A model generated the notes under the pieces. That model was not told the DNA's origin. It did not search any database and saw only the letters and a program-made list of their open reading frames with translations. From Alphaproteobacteria bacterium (GTDB lineage Bacteria; Pseudomonadota; Alphaproteobacteria; Sphingomonadales; JAKSBY01), in NCBI GenBank assembly GCA_021774625.1, contig JAJFIV010000007.1:1-64000 (forward strand): DNA of 64,000 bases, in the 5' to 3' direction. How positions within the stretch are numbered: the stretch's first letter is position 1; every line of letters begins with the position of its first letter. Position numbers and translations under genes: made by a program. Below, in pieces: positions 10,019 to 18,675 of the stretch.

Positions 10019-11041
10019 TTACCAGCGCATGGGCGGCGGCGCGGGGTGCGCATCCAGATAATCCTCAAGAGTTGGGTCCGGGAAAAGACCCCTGTCATAT
10101 TCCGGATCCTTTAAAAGAGAACGGGCGGTATCGCTGTCCCGCGCAATCTGATCCTTCAGTGCCGTGATGCCGGTAAATTTTTGTTCCGGCCGGATAAAGG
10201 ATACCAGTTCGATACCGACGAATTTATCATAGATATCTTCCGAAAAATCAAACAGATGAGCTTCCAGTAGGATATCGTCTTTGGCGAAGGTCGGTCTGCG
10301 GCCCACATTCGCCACCCCGCCGAAAGCCCGATCCCCGGCACCGTCGATAAAGGCGCGCACGGCGTACACGCCGTGCGCCGGAATAAGATGCTCGCCCAAA
10401 GGAATATTCGCCGTGGGAAAACCGATTGTGCGGCCGCGGCGGTCCCCGGCCTGAACCATGCCCCCGATCCGCCACCAATGGCCAAGCTGCTGCGTCGCCT
10501 CTCTGATATTCCCCGCCCGCAGCAATTCCCTGATTGTCGTTGATGAATAGACTTCCTTCCCGCCGTCGGAGCTGACCGGATTAATGACGGCCACGCCAAA
10601 ATTCTCCTCCACCCCCATCCAGCGCAGCATGTTAACGCCGCCGCCCCGGTCTTTGCCAAACCGGTAATCATAGCCGACAATAACCGACATGACGTCAAGC
10701 GCGCCCTTGAGAACAGAGACAACAAAATCCTGCGCCGCGAGGTTGGCGAGCGCCTGATCAAATGGCAGCGAAATCAGCGCATCGACAGCAAAATTGTCCA
10801 AAAGCCTTTCCCGTTCAGCGGCCGGGGTCAGACGAAAGGCGGGTTGACCGGGCTTGAAAAAGCTTCGCGGATGCGGCTCGGTGGTGATCACAACACAGGG
10901 CACGCCCATTTCCCGGGCCAGTCTTCCGGCCTCACCGATAATGACCTGATGGCCGCGATGAAAGCCGTCAAAATTACCGAGGGCCGCCAGACAGCCCTTC
11001 ACCCCAACAGGGATTTCCCCAATCCGTTCTATAAACCGCAT
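10019..11041 (-). CDS. ribF: Bifunctional riboflavin kinase / FAD synthetase
   Basis: This 340-residue enzyme makes FMN from riboflavin and then FAD. The N-terminal nucleotidyltransferase domain shows GNFDGFHRGHQ (nucleotide binding) and the conserved SSTTIRELLRAGN. The C-terminal riboflavin kinase domain has GFPTANI, GVYAV and the motif ending in LEAHLFDF. The length is slightly above average, through a C-terminal extension. It lies upstream of ileS on the same strand, separated by 187 bases in which I see no gene. Confidence 0.95.
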   Translation of the reverse strand: MRFIERIGEIPVGVKGCLAALGNFDGFHRGHQVIIGEAGRLAREMGVPCVVITTEPHPRSFFKPGQPAFRLTPAAERERLLDNFAVDALISLPFDQALANLAAQDFVVSVLKGALDVMSVIVGYDYRFGKDRGGGVNMLRWMGVEENFGVAVINPVSSDGGKEVYSSTTIRELLRAGNIREATQQLGHWWRIGGMVQAGDRRGRTIGFPTANIPLGEHLIPAHGVYAVRAFIDGAGDRAFGGVANVGRRPTFAKDDILLEAHLFDFSEDIYDKFVGIELVSFIRPEQKFTGITALKDQIARDSDTARSLLKDPEYDRGLFPDPTLEDYLDAHPAPPPMRW

Positions 11042-11287
11042 CTGTTAATTGCTCCACCGCCCCAGGCATCCATTGGCCGCGCGACTATAAACAGGCAAAA
11101 AGCAGCCAGGCAAGCAGTGAAACAAGATGCCATCGAACCGATTGGCGCATTCAATATGAGAACTACGATTTCCCTGTTCCCTGTTAACCATTTTTTCACG
11201 GGGGCTGGCTTAGTTTCTATGGATAACCCGATGTGCATTCCAAAGCACATATAATATTAATTCAAAATTTTTGGAAATGGGATAGCC

Positions 11288-11674
11288 ATGGCCGTAGACA
11301 AATCAATGCAGATTTTGATCGTCGATGATTACAAGACGATGTTGCGCATTGTCCGCAACCTTCTTAAACAACTGGGGTTCAATAATGTGGACGAAGCCAC
11401 GGACGGCTCTCAGGCCCTGAGCAAGATGCGCGGCAAAGACTATGGATTGGTTATCTCGGACTGGAATATGGAACCGATGACCGGATACGAGCTTTTGAAG
11501 GAGGTTCGTTCCGACGATCATCTGAAAGCCACGCCCTTTATTATGGTAACGGCGGAATCCAAAACCGATAACGTGATCGCCGCCAAAAAAGCCGGGGTCA
11601 ACAACTATATCGTCAAACCCTTCAACGCCGCAACGCTCAAAACAAAAATGGCCGCAGTCATCGGAGATTTCTAA
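11288..11674 (+). CDS. cheY: CheY-type chemotaxis response regulator
   Basis: A stand-alone 128-residue receiver domain that, once phosphorylated, should bind the flagellar switch protein FliM and change motor rotation. All key residues are present: acidic pair D13-D14, phospho-acceptor D58 (SDWNM), T88 and K110 (VKPF). GGAAATGGG precedes the ATG. The stop codon overlaps the start of the CheZ gene (TAATG), so the regulator and its phosphatase are translationally coupled. No other chemotaxis genes are in the window. The 246 bases between it and divergent ribF hold the promoter region. Confidence 0.92.
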   Translation: MAVDKSMQILIVDDYKTMLRIVRNLLKQLGFNNVDEATDGSQALSKMRGKDYGLVISDWNMEPMTGYELLKEVRSDDHLKATPFIMVTAESKTDNVIAAKKAGVNNYIVKPFNAATLKTKMAAVIGDF

Positions 11675-12552
11675 TGGACGGCAACGAGCTTCCGAGGCAA
11701 ATCGAGAAGCTGGTCGATCATCTCCGGGAAACCAAAGAAGCAAAAATGTCCCTGACGGACATCGCGTCCGTTACCGAGGTGCTGATCGCAACCATGCAAT
11801 CCTATTTCCAGTCGATCGATACATCGATCTACCGGGAATGCCGGGCGCTGTCGGATTATATCGGCAATGCGCGCCTTGAGATCGCGGCACTGACCCCAAA
11901 GGAGACGGACGACGAAAATGCCCGCATTCCCCGGGCCGGCCTGGAACTTGACGCCATTGTCCAGGCCACCGAAGATGCGACCAATAGCATTATGGAAGCC
12001 GCAGAAGAGATCATGAGCGCCGATCCGGCTGAAACCGAAGCTTACCAGAATACGGTCAATGATGCGGTCATGCGTATCTTCGAGGCCTGTTCCTTCCAGG
12101 ATATCACCGGCCAGCGCATCAGCAAGGTGGTGGAAACCCTGACCTATATCGAGAGCCGGGTGGAGGATCTCAAAAATCTACTGGGAATTACGTCGGATGA
12201 TATCGATGCCGCCCGCATCGAAGATGATAAGACCGGCGACGAAAAATACCTGCGTGGGCCGGCCCTTGAAGGGGAAGGGATTGATCAGTCGGAAGTTGAC
12301 GCCCTGATGGATACGGGCGGCATGCCGCCGGCGCCGGCTTCTTCGGCTGCGGAAGAAGCGTCAGAACCGGTGTCAACGCCCGCGCCAAAATCCGTGCCAA
12401 AAACGGAAGCAGTGGAGAATTCAAACGACGATATAGACGCCCTGATGGCGGAAGAAAGTGAATGCGTGGTCGATCAGGAGGGCCCCGTAGAGGAAGAAGA
12501 GCCGGAAGGGAAAACCACGACTCAGGCCGATATCGACGCCCTCTTCGGCTAG
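11674..12552 (+). CDS. cheZ: CheZ-family protein phosphatase with repeated DIDALM motifs
   Basis: This 292-residue protein should dephosphorylate CheY-P. A long helical N-terminal part carries the CheZ active-site motif FQDITGQR at 141-148. The C-terminal third is acidic and disordered-looking. It contains three copies of a short motif: QSEVDALM (205-212), NDDIDALM (251-258) and QADIDALF at the very end (284-291); SDDIDAA at about 174 is a fourth, partial one. These resemble the N-terminal CheY-P-binding peptide of FliM (EIDALL). The stop codon merges with a 15-base fragment matching the MITE end at 136. Confidence 0.88.
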   Translation: MDGNELPRQIEKLVDHLRETKEAKMSLTDIASVTEVLIATMQSYFQSIDTSIYRECRALSDYIGNARLEIAALTPKETDDENARIPRAGLELDAIVQATEDATNSIMEAAEEIMSADPAETEAYQNTVNDAVMRIFEACSFQDITGQRISKVVETLTYIESRVEDLKNLLGITSDDIDAARIEDDKTGDEKYLRGPALEGEGIDQSEVDALMDTGGMPPAPASSAAEEASEPVSTPAPKSVPKTEAVENSNDDIDALMAEESECVVDQEGPVEEEEPEGKTTTQADIDALFG

Positions 12553-12566
12553 AGTCTTTTCTGATT
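12552..12566. repeat. 15-base remnant of the MITE terminal repeat
   Basis: AGAGTCTTTTCTGAT fills the gap between the convergent stop codons of cheZ and the HAD hydrolase gene. It is identical to bases 139-153 at the end of the 136-404 element. In both places the TAG stop of a gene is formed where the motif begins. It could be the relic of an excised copy or a preferred target sequence; chance cannot be ruled out for 15 bases. Confidence 0.45.
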
Positions 12567-13449
12567 ACCATTTCAGGTGACTGATCACCGCATCCGGGAT
12601 CGTTTCCGCGTTTTCCTGGAACCAGTTTTTTTGCTGGAACGCGTCCCTGCCCGCCAATTCATCCTGGTGAATGCCGGAATTAACAAAGGCGCTGGTCATC
12701 CCCGAAAGGGCAGCCCCTTTGATATCTGTTGCCAGACTATCGCCAATGACCAGTGTTTCCCCGGCCGTAAATTCTTTTCCGGTTTTTTCCTGAAGACACT
12801 TCAGTGCATGCCCGTAGGCTGAAGGATCCGGCTTGCCGAACCGGACGACGGCGCCGCCAAGTTGCTCATACCGTTCCGCCAGTGCGCCTGCGCAACAGGT
12901 CAGGCGGTCACCGATTTTCACCACCCGGTCCGGATTGGCGCACACTAGGGTGAGATTCCCTGTAAGAGCCTCTTTTAAAATCTGGTCATGATAAGCCAGA
13001 TCATCTTCATGATCTTCCAGCAGGCCGCTGCACAATATGGCTTCGGCCCGGTTCATATCCCGTGTAATTTCATTGGGAATACAGTCGGCCAGGGCCTGAT
13101 CGCGGGGCGGACCGAGATGGAACAGCGGACCTTTTGGCCCTTCGGCCAGCAAATAAGCCCGCGTCAGATCACCGGAGGTCACAATCGCATCCCGGCAGTC
13201 CCGGGAAACGCCGAGGCTGTCGAGTTGTGGAATAATGACGGCATGGGGTCTTGGCGCATTGGTAAGAAGAGCAACGGCCTGTCCCCTCGCCCGCATCCGG
13301 CGGAGGCAGTCCACGGCCGGCTCAAACGCCGCCACACCATTATGCAGCACCCCCCACAAATCACAAATAACGGCGGGAAAGGGAGCGGAAAAATCCTTCA
13401 GCCCATCCAGAACAAGAGGCCGGGCGGAGTCACTTGGGGAGGAATTCAT
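12565..13449 (-). CDS. HAD-superfamily class IIA hydrolase
   Basis: A 294-residue phosphatase-like enzyme of the group containing NagD and the TIGR01459 family. Motif I is ICDLWGVLHNG near residue 30, motif II is LLTNAPRP, and motif III is VIGDSLATDIKGA near 240. The C2 cap lies between. The substrate is unknown; relatives dephosphorylate small sugar phosphates or nucleotides. I start at the ATG at 13449; a TTG immediately before it is possible. It is convergent with cheZ, with 12 bases between the stop codons. Confidence 0.88.
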   Translation of the reverse strand: MNSSPSDSARPLVLDGLKDFSAPFPAVICDLWGVLHNGVAAFEPAVDCLRRMRARGQAVALLTNAPRPHAVIIPQLDSLGVSRDCRDAIVTSGDLTRAYLLAEGPKGPLFHLGPPRDQALADCIPNEITRDMNRAEAILCSGLLEDHEDDLAYHDQILKEALTGNLTLVCANPDRVVKIGDRLTCCAGALAERYEQLGGAVVRFGKPDPSAYGHALKCLQEKTGKEFTAGETLVIGDSLATDIKGAALSGMTSAFVNSGIHQDELAGRDAFQQKNWFQENAETIPDAVISHLKW

Positions 13450-13511
13450 CAATTGTCCATTGGCTATGAAAGCCGGAATTATGCGAACCCGCGGATAACG
13501 TCAAGCGCCGA

Positions 13512-14789
13512 TCAATGTTTGAAACCCGCCGGCTGAGCAGCTGCGGTTTCTTTCTTGTCATTCCCGGAAGAGGTTTCGCGGCTCGGCTTTGGTTCGCCGA
13601 ACAGATAGCCCTGTCCGAAATCGACATTAAAATCGAGAATATCAACTACGGTGCGCTCATCCTCGATTTTTGATACGATCATGGAGATATCATGCCGTTT
13701 GAAGGCATCCTTCATGTCCGCGGGATGAATGTCGCTTGATCCGGCCATCAGAATATCGGCATCAATCTTGATATAGCCAAAATGTTTTTTGGCGAGGCCG
13801 GGGATATCCAACCCCGGTTTTGCCACCTGATCCAGAGAAAAACGGAAGCCCCGGCGCCCCAGTGACGCCAATGTCCGTTCAATCTGTTTATCCATCTCGT
13901 CCACATCGGCCTGGGCAAACTCGAAAACCAGACGTCCCGCCAGATCCTGATGGTTGGCCATATATTCAACAAATTGCGGGAAGAATTCCTCGTCATGCAG
14001 CGAGGCTGAGGAAATATTGCAAAAGAACCGCACTTCCGGCCGCCGGTTGCCAAGACGGCGGATCAACTGAATGCAACGGAAAAGCAGGAGATTATCCAGC
14101 GTGCCGACAAGACCGGACTCCTCGACCATCGGCAGATACTGGCGGGGAAAAATGATATCACCGTCGCCGTCCCTGACCCTGGAAAAGCACTCATAATGAA
14201 CGGTGCGCCGCGCTGGCAGGCTGACAACGGGCTGCAAATAAAGATCCACCCTGTTTTCCTTCAGCGCATTCTGGATGATGCTGAATATTTCCCCGCTGTC
14301 GGGACGGATGCCGGTCCGGCGGCCTTTTGACGAAACTGTGCGGCGGTCCTTGCCCTTGGCTTTTTTGTTTGCTGCGCCAACCTTATCCGCTTTGCCAAGG
14401 GCAGCGGAGGCGTGCGCCGGGCTTTTACTGATAATCTGTGTCAGCAGGGTTTGCAGGACCTTCAGTTCGGACACAATATGTTTATTTTCTTCCTCGATCC
14501 GTTCGGCAATCCGGTCATCGACATTGTCAAGCCCCTGTCCCAACCGGTCAGATTCACTGGTGACATTTTGCATTTTTTTATGCAACAGCGCCAGCTTGGT
14601 CTCAAGCGTCCTGACTTCCTGTTTGCTGAGAAAAACGCCGGCTATATGGAGGGCAAGAACAAAAAGAAGGACGGCGGCCCCATAGGCGTAAACCGGCTCA
14701 ACGCCCAGCAGACCGGGCGCCACCAAACCAAGGGCCGCCGCAATGATTGCGAACGAAGCCGCCAATAATAAATACCCCATCCATTTCAT
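13512..14789 (-). CDS. Membrane-anchored degenerate EAL-domain protein
   Basis: This 425-residue protein has two N-terminal transmembrane helices (about 5-27 and 33-53), a coiled coil at about 55-120, a basic linker and a C-terminal EAL fold from about 165. The EAL signature reads YECFSRV in place of E-A-L-x-R, and the loop-6 region reads FSLDQVAKPG in place of DDFGTG. Several metal-binding residues are therefore missing, and c-di-GMP hydrolysis is unlikely. It is more likely a c-di-GMP receptor or a protein-protein scaffold. It lies 104 bases downstream of the histidine kinase gene on the same strand. Confidence 0.85.
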   Translation of the reverse strand: MKWMGYLLLAASFAIIAAALGLVAPGLLGVEPVYAYGAAVLLFVLALHIAGVFLSKQEVRTLETKLALLHKKMQNVTSESDRLGQGLDNVDDRIAERIEEENKHIVSELKVLQTLLTQIISKSPAHASAALGKADKVGAANKKAKGKDRRTVSSKGRRTGIRPDSGEIFSIIQNALKENRVDLYLQPVVSLPARRTVHYECFSRVRDGDGDIIFPRQYLPMVEESGLVGTLDNLLLFRCIQLIRRLGNRRPEVRFFCNISSASLHDEEFFPQFVEYMANHQDLAGRLVFEFAQADVDEMDKQIERTLASLGRRGFRFSLDQVAKPGLDIPGLAKKHFGYIKIDADILMAGSSDIHPADMKDAFKRHDISMIVSKIEDERTVVDILDFNVDFGQGYLFGEPKPSRETSSGNDKKETAAAQPAGFKH

Positions 14790-14893
14790 ATCTTTTCTTC
14801 AGAATTCTGTTTCAGGTAAAAAGTGCCATGGGTTTACGATCCAGTATGGTGACCCAGCCCTTGATATATCGTTAACTGATGGTTGCGTTTCAC

Positions 14894-16027
14894 TTAAATT
14901 TTAATGGTTCGGTCCCGCGGGATGGTTATGGACGTGATGTGTCCGCCATCGGCCCCAGGAGAAGTTTCGAGCAGGCAGCCGGTCTTTTGACAAAGCGCGC
15001 GCAGCAAATCCTGTGAGGCGAGGCTTCTGTTCGGAGCTCTGAGATGTTTTTCGCCGCCCGCGAAAGCCATCGTAAAAATATCTGCAACCGGAGAATCCGG
15101 CGGCAATCCCTGGTCTTTAATCATCAGATTTATGCAGCCATCCTGTTCAGCGGAAACAATGGAAATACGGCTCTTGGGAGGGGCGGCCTGAATGGCGTTC
15201 TCTATAACAACCGCAATCAGCCGGGCGAAACTCTGTTTATCGCCGGAAATATCGGACAAAGCTTCCGCCGGGCCGATCCGGATATCGATGGCTTTCTCTT
15301 CGGCCGCGGCCAGGCTTTTATCGGCAATCGCGTTTAACAGGGACGCAAATGAGCAGGAAGCAACTTCCGCCGGCCGCGCCAGCAAATTGTTGATTTCGAG
15401 CAATTCGTCTATTTTTTGCTTAAGATCCAGGCCCGCCTCATAGATATCCGAAGCATAGCCGCGATACTGATCATGCTCGATTTCACCGAATATTCCTTTT
15501 TGCATAATCTCGGAAAAACCGAGAATACCGTTGAGCGGGGTCCGCAAATCATGATTGACCCGGGCAAAAAAATCTTTGCAGGCATTTTCAGCGGCGGTCT
15601 TTTCTTCAAGTGCCCTGGCGAGCTGGCGCTGCATATTGTCCTGCCGCCGGACAAAGGCCAGAACAATGCTGTCATCGGCAGGTATTTTCTGCAGCGTGAC
15701 ATCGACCGGTATTTCCGGACCCGAGGGACCTTTCAGGACAGCGGCCCCCGACCAATCTGAGGCTGATGTTTCACCCTGCCGCCGTAAAAAGGATGCAAGG
15801 CCCCGCCCGCATATCTGGTCTTTATGAATTCTGGTCCAATGCTCAATACTGTGGCTCACATCAACAATAACCGGGTTATTTTTATGGCCTTCCGCCGCCA
15901 GCAGAAAGATGCCGTCGCTCACGCTCTCCAGCAATATATCCAGCCAGACCCGCGCGCTTGCCTTATAGCTTGCGTCCGCCTCGGGATGGCCCCCATCCAT
16001 GGCCGCTACTGCAGATTTTTTTAGCAT
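14894..16027 (-). CDS. PAS-containing sensor histidine kinase
   Basis: A 377-residue soluble histidine kinase. A PAS-like sensor lies at about 30-130. It is followed by a HisKA domain with H-box FFARVNHDLRTPLNG and an HATPase_c domain with N-box VIENAIQAAP. The G1 box is weak (IKDQGLPPDS), so ATP binding may be altered. I start at the ATG at 16027 with GGGAG upstream; a GTG at 16054 is the alternative. No partner response regulator is adjacent. CheY/CheZ and the EAL protein are nearby, so a signalling neighbourhood is plausible. Confidence 0.87.
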   Translation of the reverse strand: MLKKSAVAAMDGGHPEADASYKASARVWLDILLESVSDGIFLLAAEGHKNNPVIVDVSHSIEHWTRIHKDQICGRGLASFLRRQGETSASDWSGAAVLKGPSGPEIPVDVTLQKIPADDSIVLAFVRRQDNMQRQLARALEEKTAAENACKDFFARVNHDLRTPLNGILGFSEIMQKGIFGEIEHDQYRGYASDIYEAGLDLKQKIDELLEINNLLARPAEVASCSFASLLNAIADKSLAAAEEKAIDIRIGPAEALSDISGDKQSFARLIAVVIENAIQAAPPKSRISIVSAEQDGCINLMIKDQGLPPDSPVADIFTMAFAGGEKHLRAPNRSLASQDLLRALCQKTGCLLETSPGADGGHITSITIPRDRTIKI

Positions 16028-16244
16028 CGTCTGTTTGCTCCCTTCCCAGTGCACCGAATCATCCTACAAGCGGAATCTGGGATCAATCCTTTTCTTCAAT
16101 AAAAATAAAATTGCGCAAACCGCCGGGATCAGGGTGTTTGAAGGGGATGGAGTGTGCAGAATTTTGCAACGGGCGAGACTGGTGTATAGTTTGCTGGCAA
16201 ATATCGCCACCGGGGGAGCGGCAAAAAACATAAAGGAGCCATCC

Positions 16245-17054
16245 ATGGCTGGTATCTTAAAAAAGGGCCTGATTCTTATTCTTCTGCTGATTGTTATTGC
16301 GGCGGGATTCTTATATTTTCGCGGCAGTTCCCTCATCAAATCCGCCGTTGAAACCTATGGACCGGAAGTCACCGGAACCGCAGTCTCGCTGGGAAGCGTC
16401 GGATTTTCGCCGTTCAGCGGCGCGGCCGTACTCTCCGATTTTGTTATCGGCAATCCTGAGGGATTCGAAAGCGAAAATGCTTTCCGGTTCGATACTGTAA
16501 GCGTGAAGATCGAACCCTCCACTCTGCTGTCCGATCATGTCCATATCAATGAAATCCGTATTGAAGCGCCGGTGATCGTGTTTGAGGCGGGCAAAGGCGG
16601 ATCGAATATCCAGCAACTGCAAAAGAATTTGCAGGAAGCAGCCGCCAGATTCGCGCCGGAGGAGGAAGCCGCCGCAACCCAGGTGACAATCGATGATTTT
16701 TACCTGACCGGGGCAAAGGCCACCCTTGCCGCAGGTCAACTGGGGCTTGGCGAAAAAACCGTGACGCTCCCCGATATTCACTTGCGCGGTATCGGCAGCG
16801 ATGGTGAATCCGTCACCATGGCCGAGGCGTCAGAGCAGATTATGTCAGCGGTGATGCCCTATATCATGCAGGCTGTTTCGGGCGAACTGCTCGGCGGCGT
16901 CAAAGATGCCGCCACCGAAAAAGGCCAGGAATTGCTCGATAAGGCCAAAGACAAAGTGGATAAAGAGCTTGGGGACGGTGCGGGTGAAAAATTAAAGGAA
17001 GGACTCGACGGATTATTGGGAAAGAAGAAAAAGAAAGAAGAAGACAATAATTAG
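16245..17054 (+). CDS. AsmA-like membrane-anchored protein
   Basis: This 269-residue protein has one N-terminal transmembrane helix (about 7-27) followed by a beta-rich periplasmic region. That region resembles the N-terminal part of AsmA-family proteins (LGSVGFSPFSGAAVLSDF, VHINEIRIEAPVIVFE). The C-terminal 60 residues form a lysine- and glutamate-rich amphipathic stretch ending in KKKKKEEDNN. AsmA proteins are linked to lipid transport and outer-membrane biogenesis. The ATG follows AAAGGAG by 7 bases. The SCP2 and DUF1499 genes follow closely in the same direction. Confidence 0.75.
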   Translation: MAGILKKGLILILLLIVIAAGFLYFRGSSLIKSAVETYGPEVTGTAVSLGSVGFSPFSGAAVLSDFVIGNPEGFESENAFRFDTVSVKIEPSTLLSDHVHINEIRIEAPVIVFEAGKGGSNIQQLQKNLQEAAARFAPEEEAAATQVTIDDFYLTGAKATLAAGQLGLGEKTVTLPDIHLRGIGSDGESVTMAEASEQIMSAVMPYIMQAVSGELLGGVKDAATEKGQELLDKAKDKVDKELGDGAGEKLKEGLDGLLGKKKKKEEDNN

Positions 17055-17078
17055 CAACAATGGAAGGGTGGAAGCACG

Positions 17079-17378
17079 ATGACACTGGAAGAGGCGACGG
17101 ATGTCATAAGGAACAAGGTCGACGGCGCATCACCGGTTGCCGCGGTGATTGCATTCGATTTTGAAGATGACGGGATCATATCTGTCGATGGCACGGTTAC
17201 GCCGCCCGTTATCAACAATGCGCGTGGTGAGACGGACTGCACGGTTCTTATATCCCTTTCAGACTTCGAAAACTTTCTCAACGGAAGTGACAGTCCACAA
17301 ATGGCCTTTATGATGGGGCGGCTTCGCATTGAGGGGGATATGGGGATAGCCCTGCAATTATCGTCCATTCTAGGCTAG
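17079..17378 (+). CDS. SCP2 sterol-binding domain protein
   Basis: A 99-residue single-domain protein of the SCP2 type, which holds a lipid or acyl chain in a hydrophobic pocket. Typical features are VAAVIAFDFEDDG, the strand DCTVLISLSDFENFLNG and the C-terminal GRLRIEGDMGIALQL. It lies 24 bases after the AsmA-like gene and 30 before the DUF1499 gene, so the three may be one operon. AGGGTGG precedes the start. The ligand cannot be told from the sequence. Confidence 0.88.
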   Translation: MTLEEATDVIRNKVDGASPVAAVIAFDFEDDGIISVDGTVTPPVINNARGETDCTVLISLSDFENFLNGSDSPQMAFMMGRLRIEGDMGIALQLSSILG

Positions 17379-17408
17379 GCCTCGGTCCGGACATTCAAAG
17401 GTAAATCT

Positions 17409-17933
17409 ATGAAAGCGTTTGATTTTCTAAGATATGGCGCAATAATACTCAGCGTAGCGGTTATGATCGCGGGCATCGTTCTGCTTTACCCAGGCGCGGC
17501 AAATTTTATCACCGGTTCCACTGGCCGGGGAACACTTGAAGAGATCGACTTTGAGACCCTGGTCCTTGCCGGCGAAGGCGAAGAGTATCTGGTCTGCCCG
17601 GTCACCTTCTGCCGTCAGGCGGAACCCCATGAGGGGCCAGGAATTTACGCTGTTCCGGCCTCCCGCATGCGGGATATTTTACTGAATTATGTGGATTCCC
17701 AGCCGGATGTGGAAATCCGCAAACTTGATATAATTAACCGCCAATTCGAATTTATCGAACGCTCCCCGAACCTGCGCATACCGGATTTAATTGCGGTTCA
17801 AATAATTGATTTAGGGGAAAACCGGTCAACCCTTGCCATTTACGCACGCTCATTTGACGGCGCTGTCGCGCCCGGCCACAATGAAAGCAAGATCCGGCGC
17901 TGGCTACAGGTCATAGCCCCTGGCCAATCATAA
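17409..17933 (+). CDS. DUF1499 family membrane protein
   Basis: A 174-residue protein with one N-terminal hydrophobic helix (about 10-30) and a DUF1499-like soluble domain (YAVPASRMRDILLNYV, RIPDLIAVQIIDLG, STLAIYARSFDG). The family occurs in many proteobacteria without a settled function. It is the third gene of the AsmA-like/SCP2/DUF1499 run. After it come 148 bases without a gene, then another secreted protein. Confidence 0.78.
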   Translation: MKAFDFLRYGAIILSVAVMIAGIVLLYPGAANFITGSTGRGTLEEIDFETLVLAGEGEEYLVCPVTFCRQAEPHEGPGIYAVPASRMRDILLNYVDSQPDVEIRKLDIINRQFEFIERSPNLRIPDLIAVQIIDLGENRSTLAIYARSFDGAVAPGHNESKIRRWLQVIAPGQS

Positions 17934-18081
17934 CAAGGAGTATAAGCGCGCTGTTAACTGTGTTATTTAAAGATTTGTTCAGGCATTTGGGAGACTCTCG
18001 TCACCGGCCGCGCAACCACGAAAAAAGGCCACACTTGTGTTTTGCAAGGGGAATCAAAAACCACCGGTTGATGGAGGATAA

Positions 18082-18594
18082 ATGATGACTTTGCGTTTTT
18101 CGAAAGTTTTACCGGCGCTTGCCTTTTCGCTTGCCTTGACGGGCGAGGCGCATGCCGCGGCCTGTTTGTCCGCGCAGGAAGCCGCCGCCGAGCAAATCAG
18201 GCTGCTGCAAACTCAAATGATGGTTGGCGCTCTGCAGTGCCGCGGTCAGTCGGACCGTGGTCAGCGTGTGATCTACAATCAGTTCATCAAACAGTTCGGA
18301 CCAGAACTGATTGCCAGCAATGACACACTCATAGCCTATTTCCAGCGCGTCTATGGTGTGGGTTTTCGGCGGCAGATGGACAGCCATGTCACAGCCATGG
18401 CGAATCGCATTTCATCGGAAAGCTATAAGATCCGTGATTATTGCGGTCAGATTGCTACTCTTGGCCAGACTGTTCTCAAAAGCAACCTCAAGGATCTGAA
18501 ACACATAGCAGCCAGCGCTCCTTTATCGCACGCTTTGGCGAGTGAATCCTGCGATGCCGCTGGCGCTGCCAACCGAGTAATTTCGACCGATTAA
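18082..18594 (+). CDS. Secreted hypothetical protein
   Basis: A 170-residue protein with a clear Sec signal peptide ending at AHA-A (about 27). The mature part is mostly helical and has four cysteines in 1-2 and 3-4 spacing that could form disulfides in the periplasm. I do not recognise the family. Two adjacent ATG codons (18082 and 18085) follow GGAGG. A strong terminator follows at 18626. It converges on the OmpA-family gene. Confidence 0.75.
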   Translation: MMTLRFSKVLPALAFSLALTGEAHAAACLSAQEAAAEQIRLLQTQMMVGALQCRGQSDRGQRVIYNQFIKQFGPELIASNDTLIAYFQRVYGVGFRRQMDSHVTAMANRISSESYKIRDYCGQIATLGQTVLKSNLKDLKHIAASAPLSHALASESCDAAGAANRVISTD

Positions 18595-18625
18595 AGCGGA
18601 AGAATAATATTTTGCCGAAAGCATA

Positions 18626-18660
18626 AAGGGGCGCGGGCTATCCTGCGCCCCTTATTTTTT
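18626..18660 (+). terminator. Rho-independent terminator
   Basis: AAGGGGCGCGGG and CCTGCGCCCCTT form a 12-bp stem with one G-T pair and a CTAT loop, followed by ATTTTTT. It lies 31 bases after the stop of the secreted protein gene and just before the end of the convergent OmpA gene. It may serve both directions. Confidence 0.85.
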
Positions 18661-18675
18661 GTTCCGTCCGGCTGC

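Noticed and set aside
16180-16201. Promoter-like TTTGCA / TATAGT before the AsmA-like gene
   Set aside because: The -35 is poor and the spacing uncertain; not strong enough to list.
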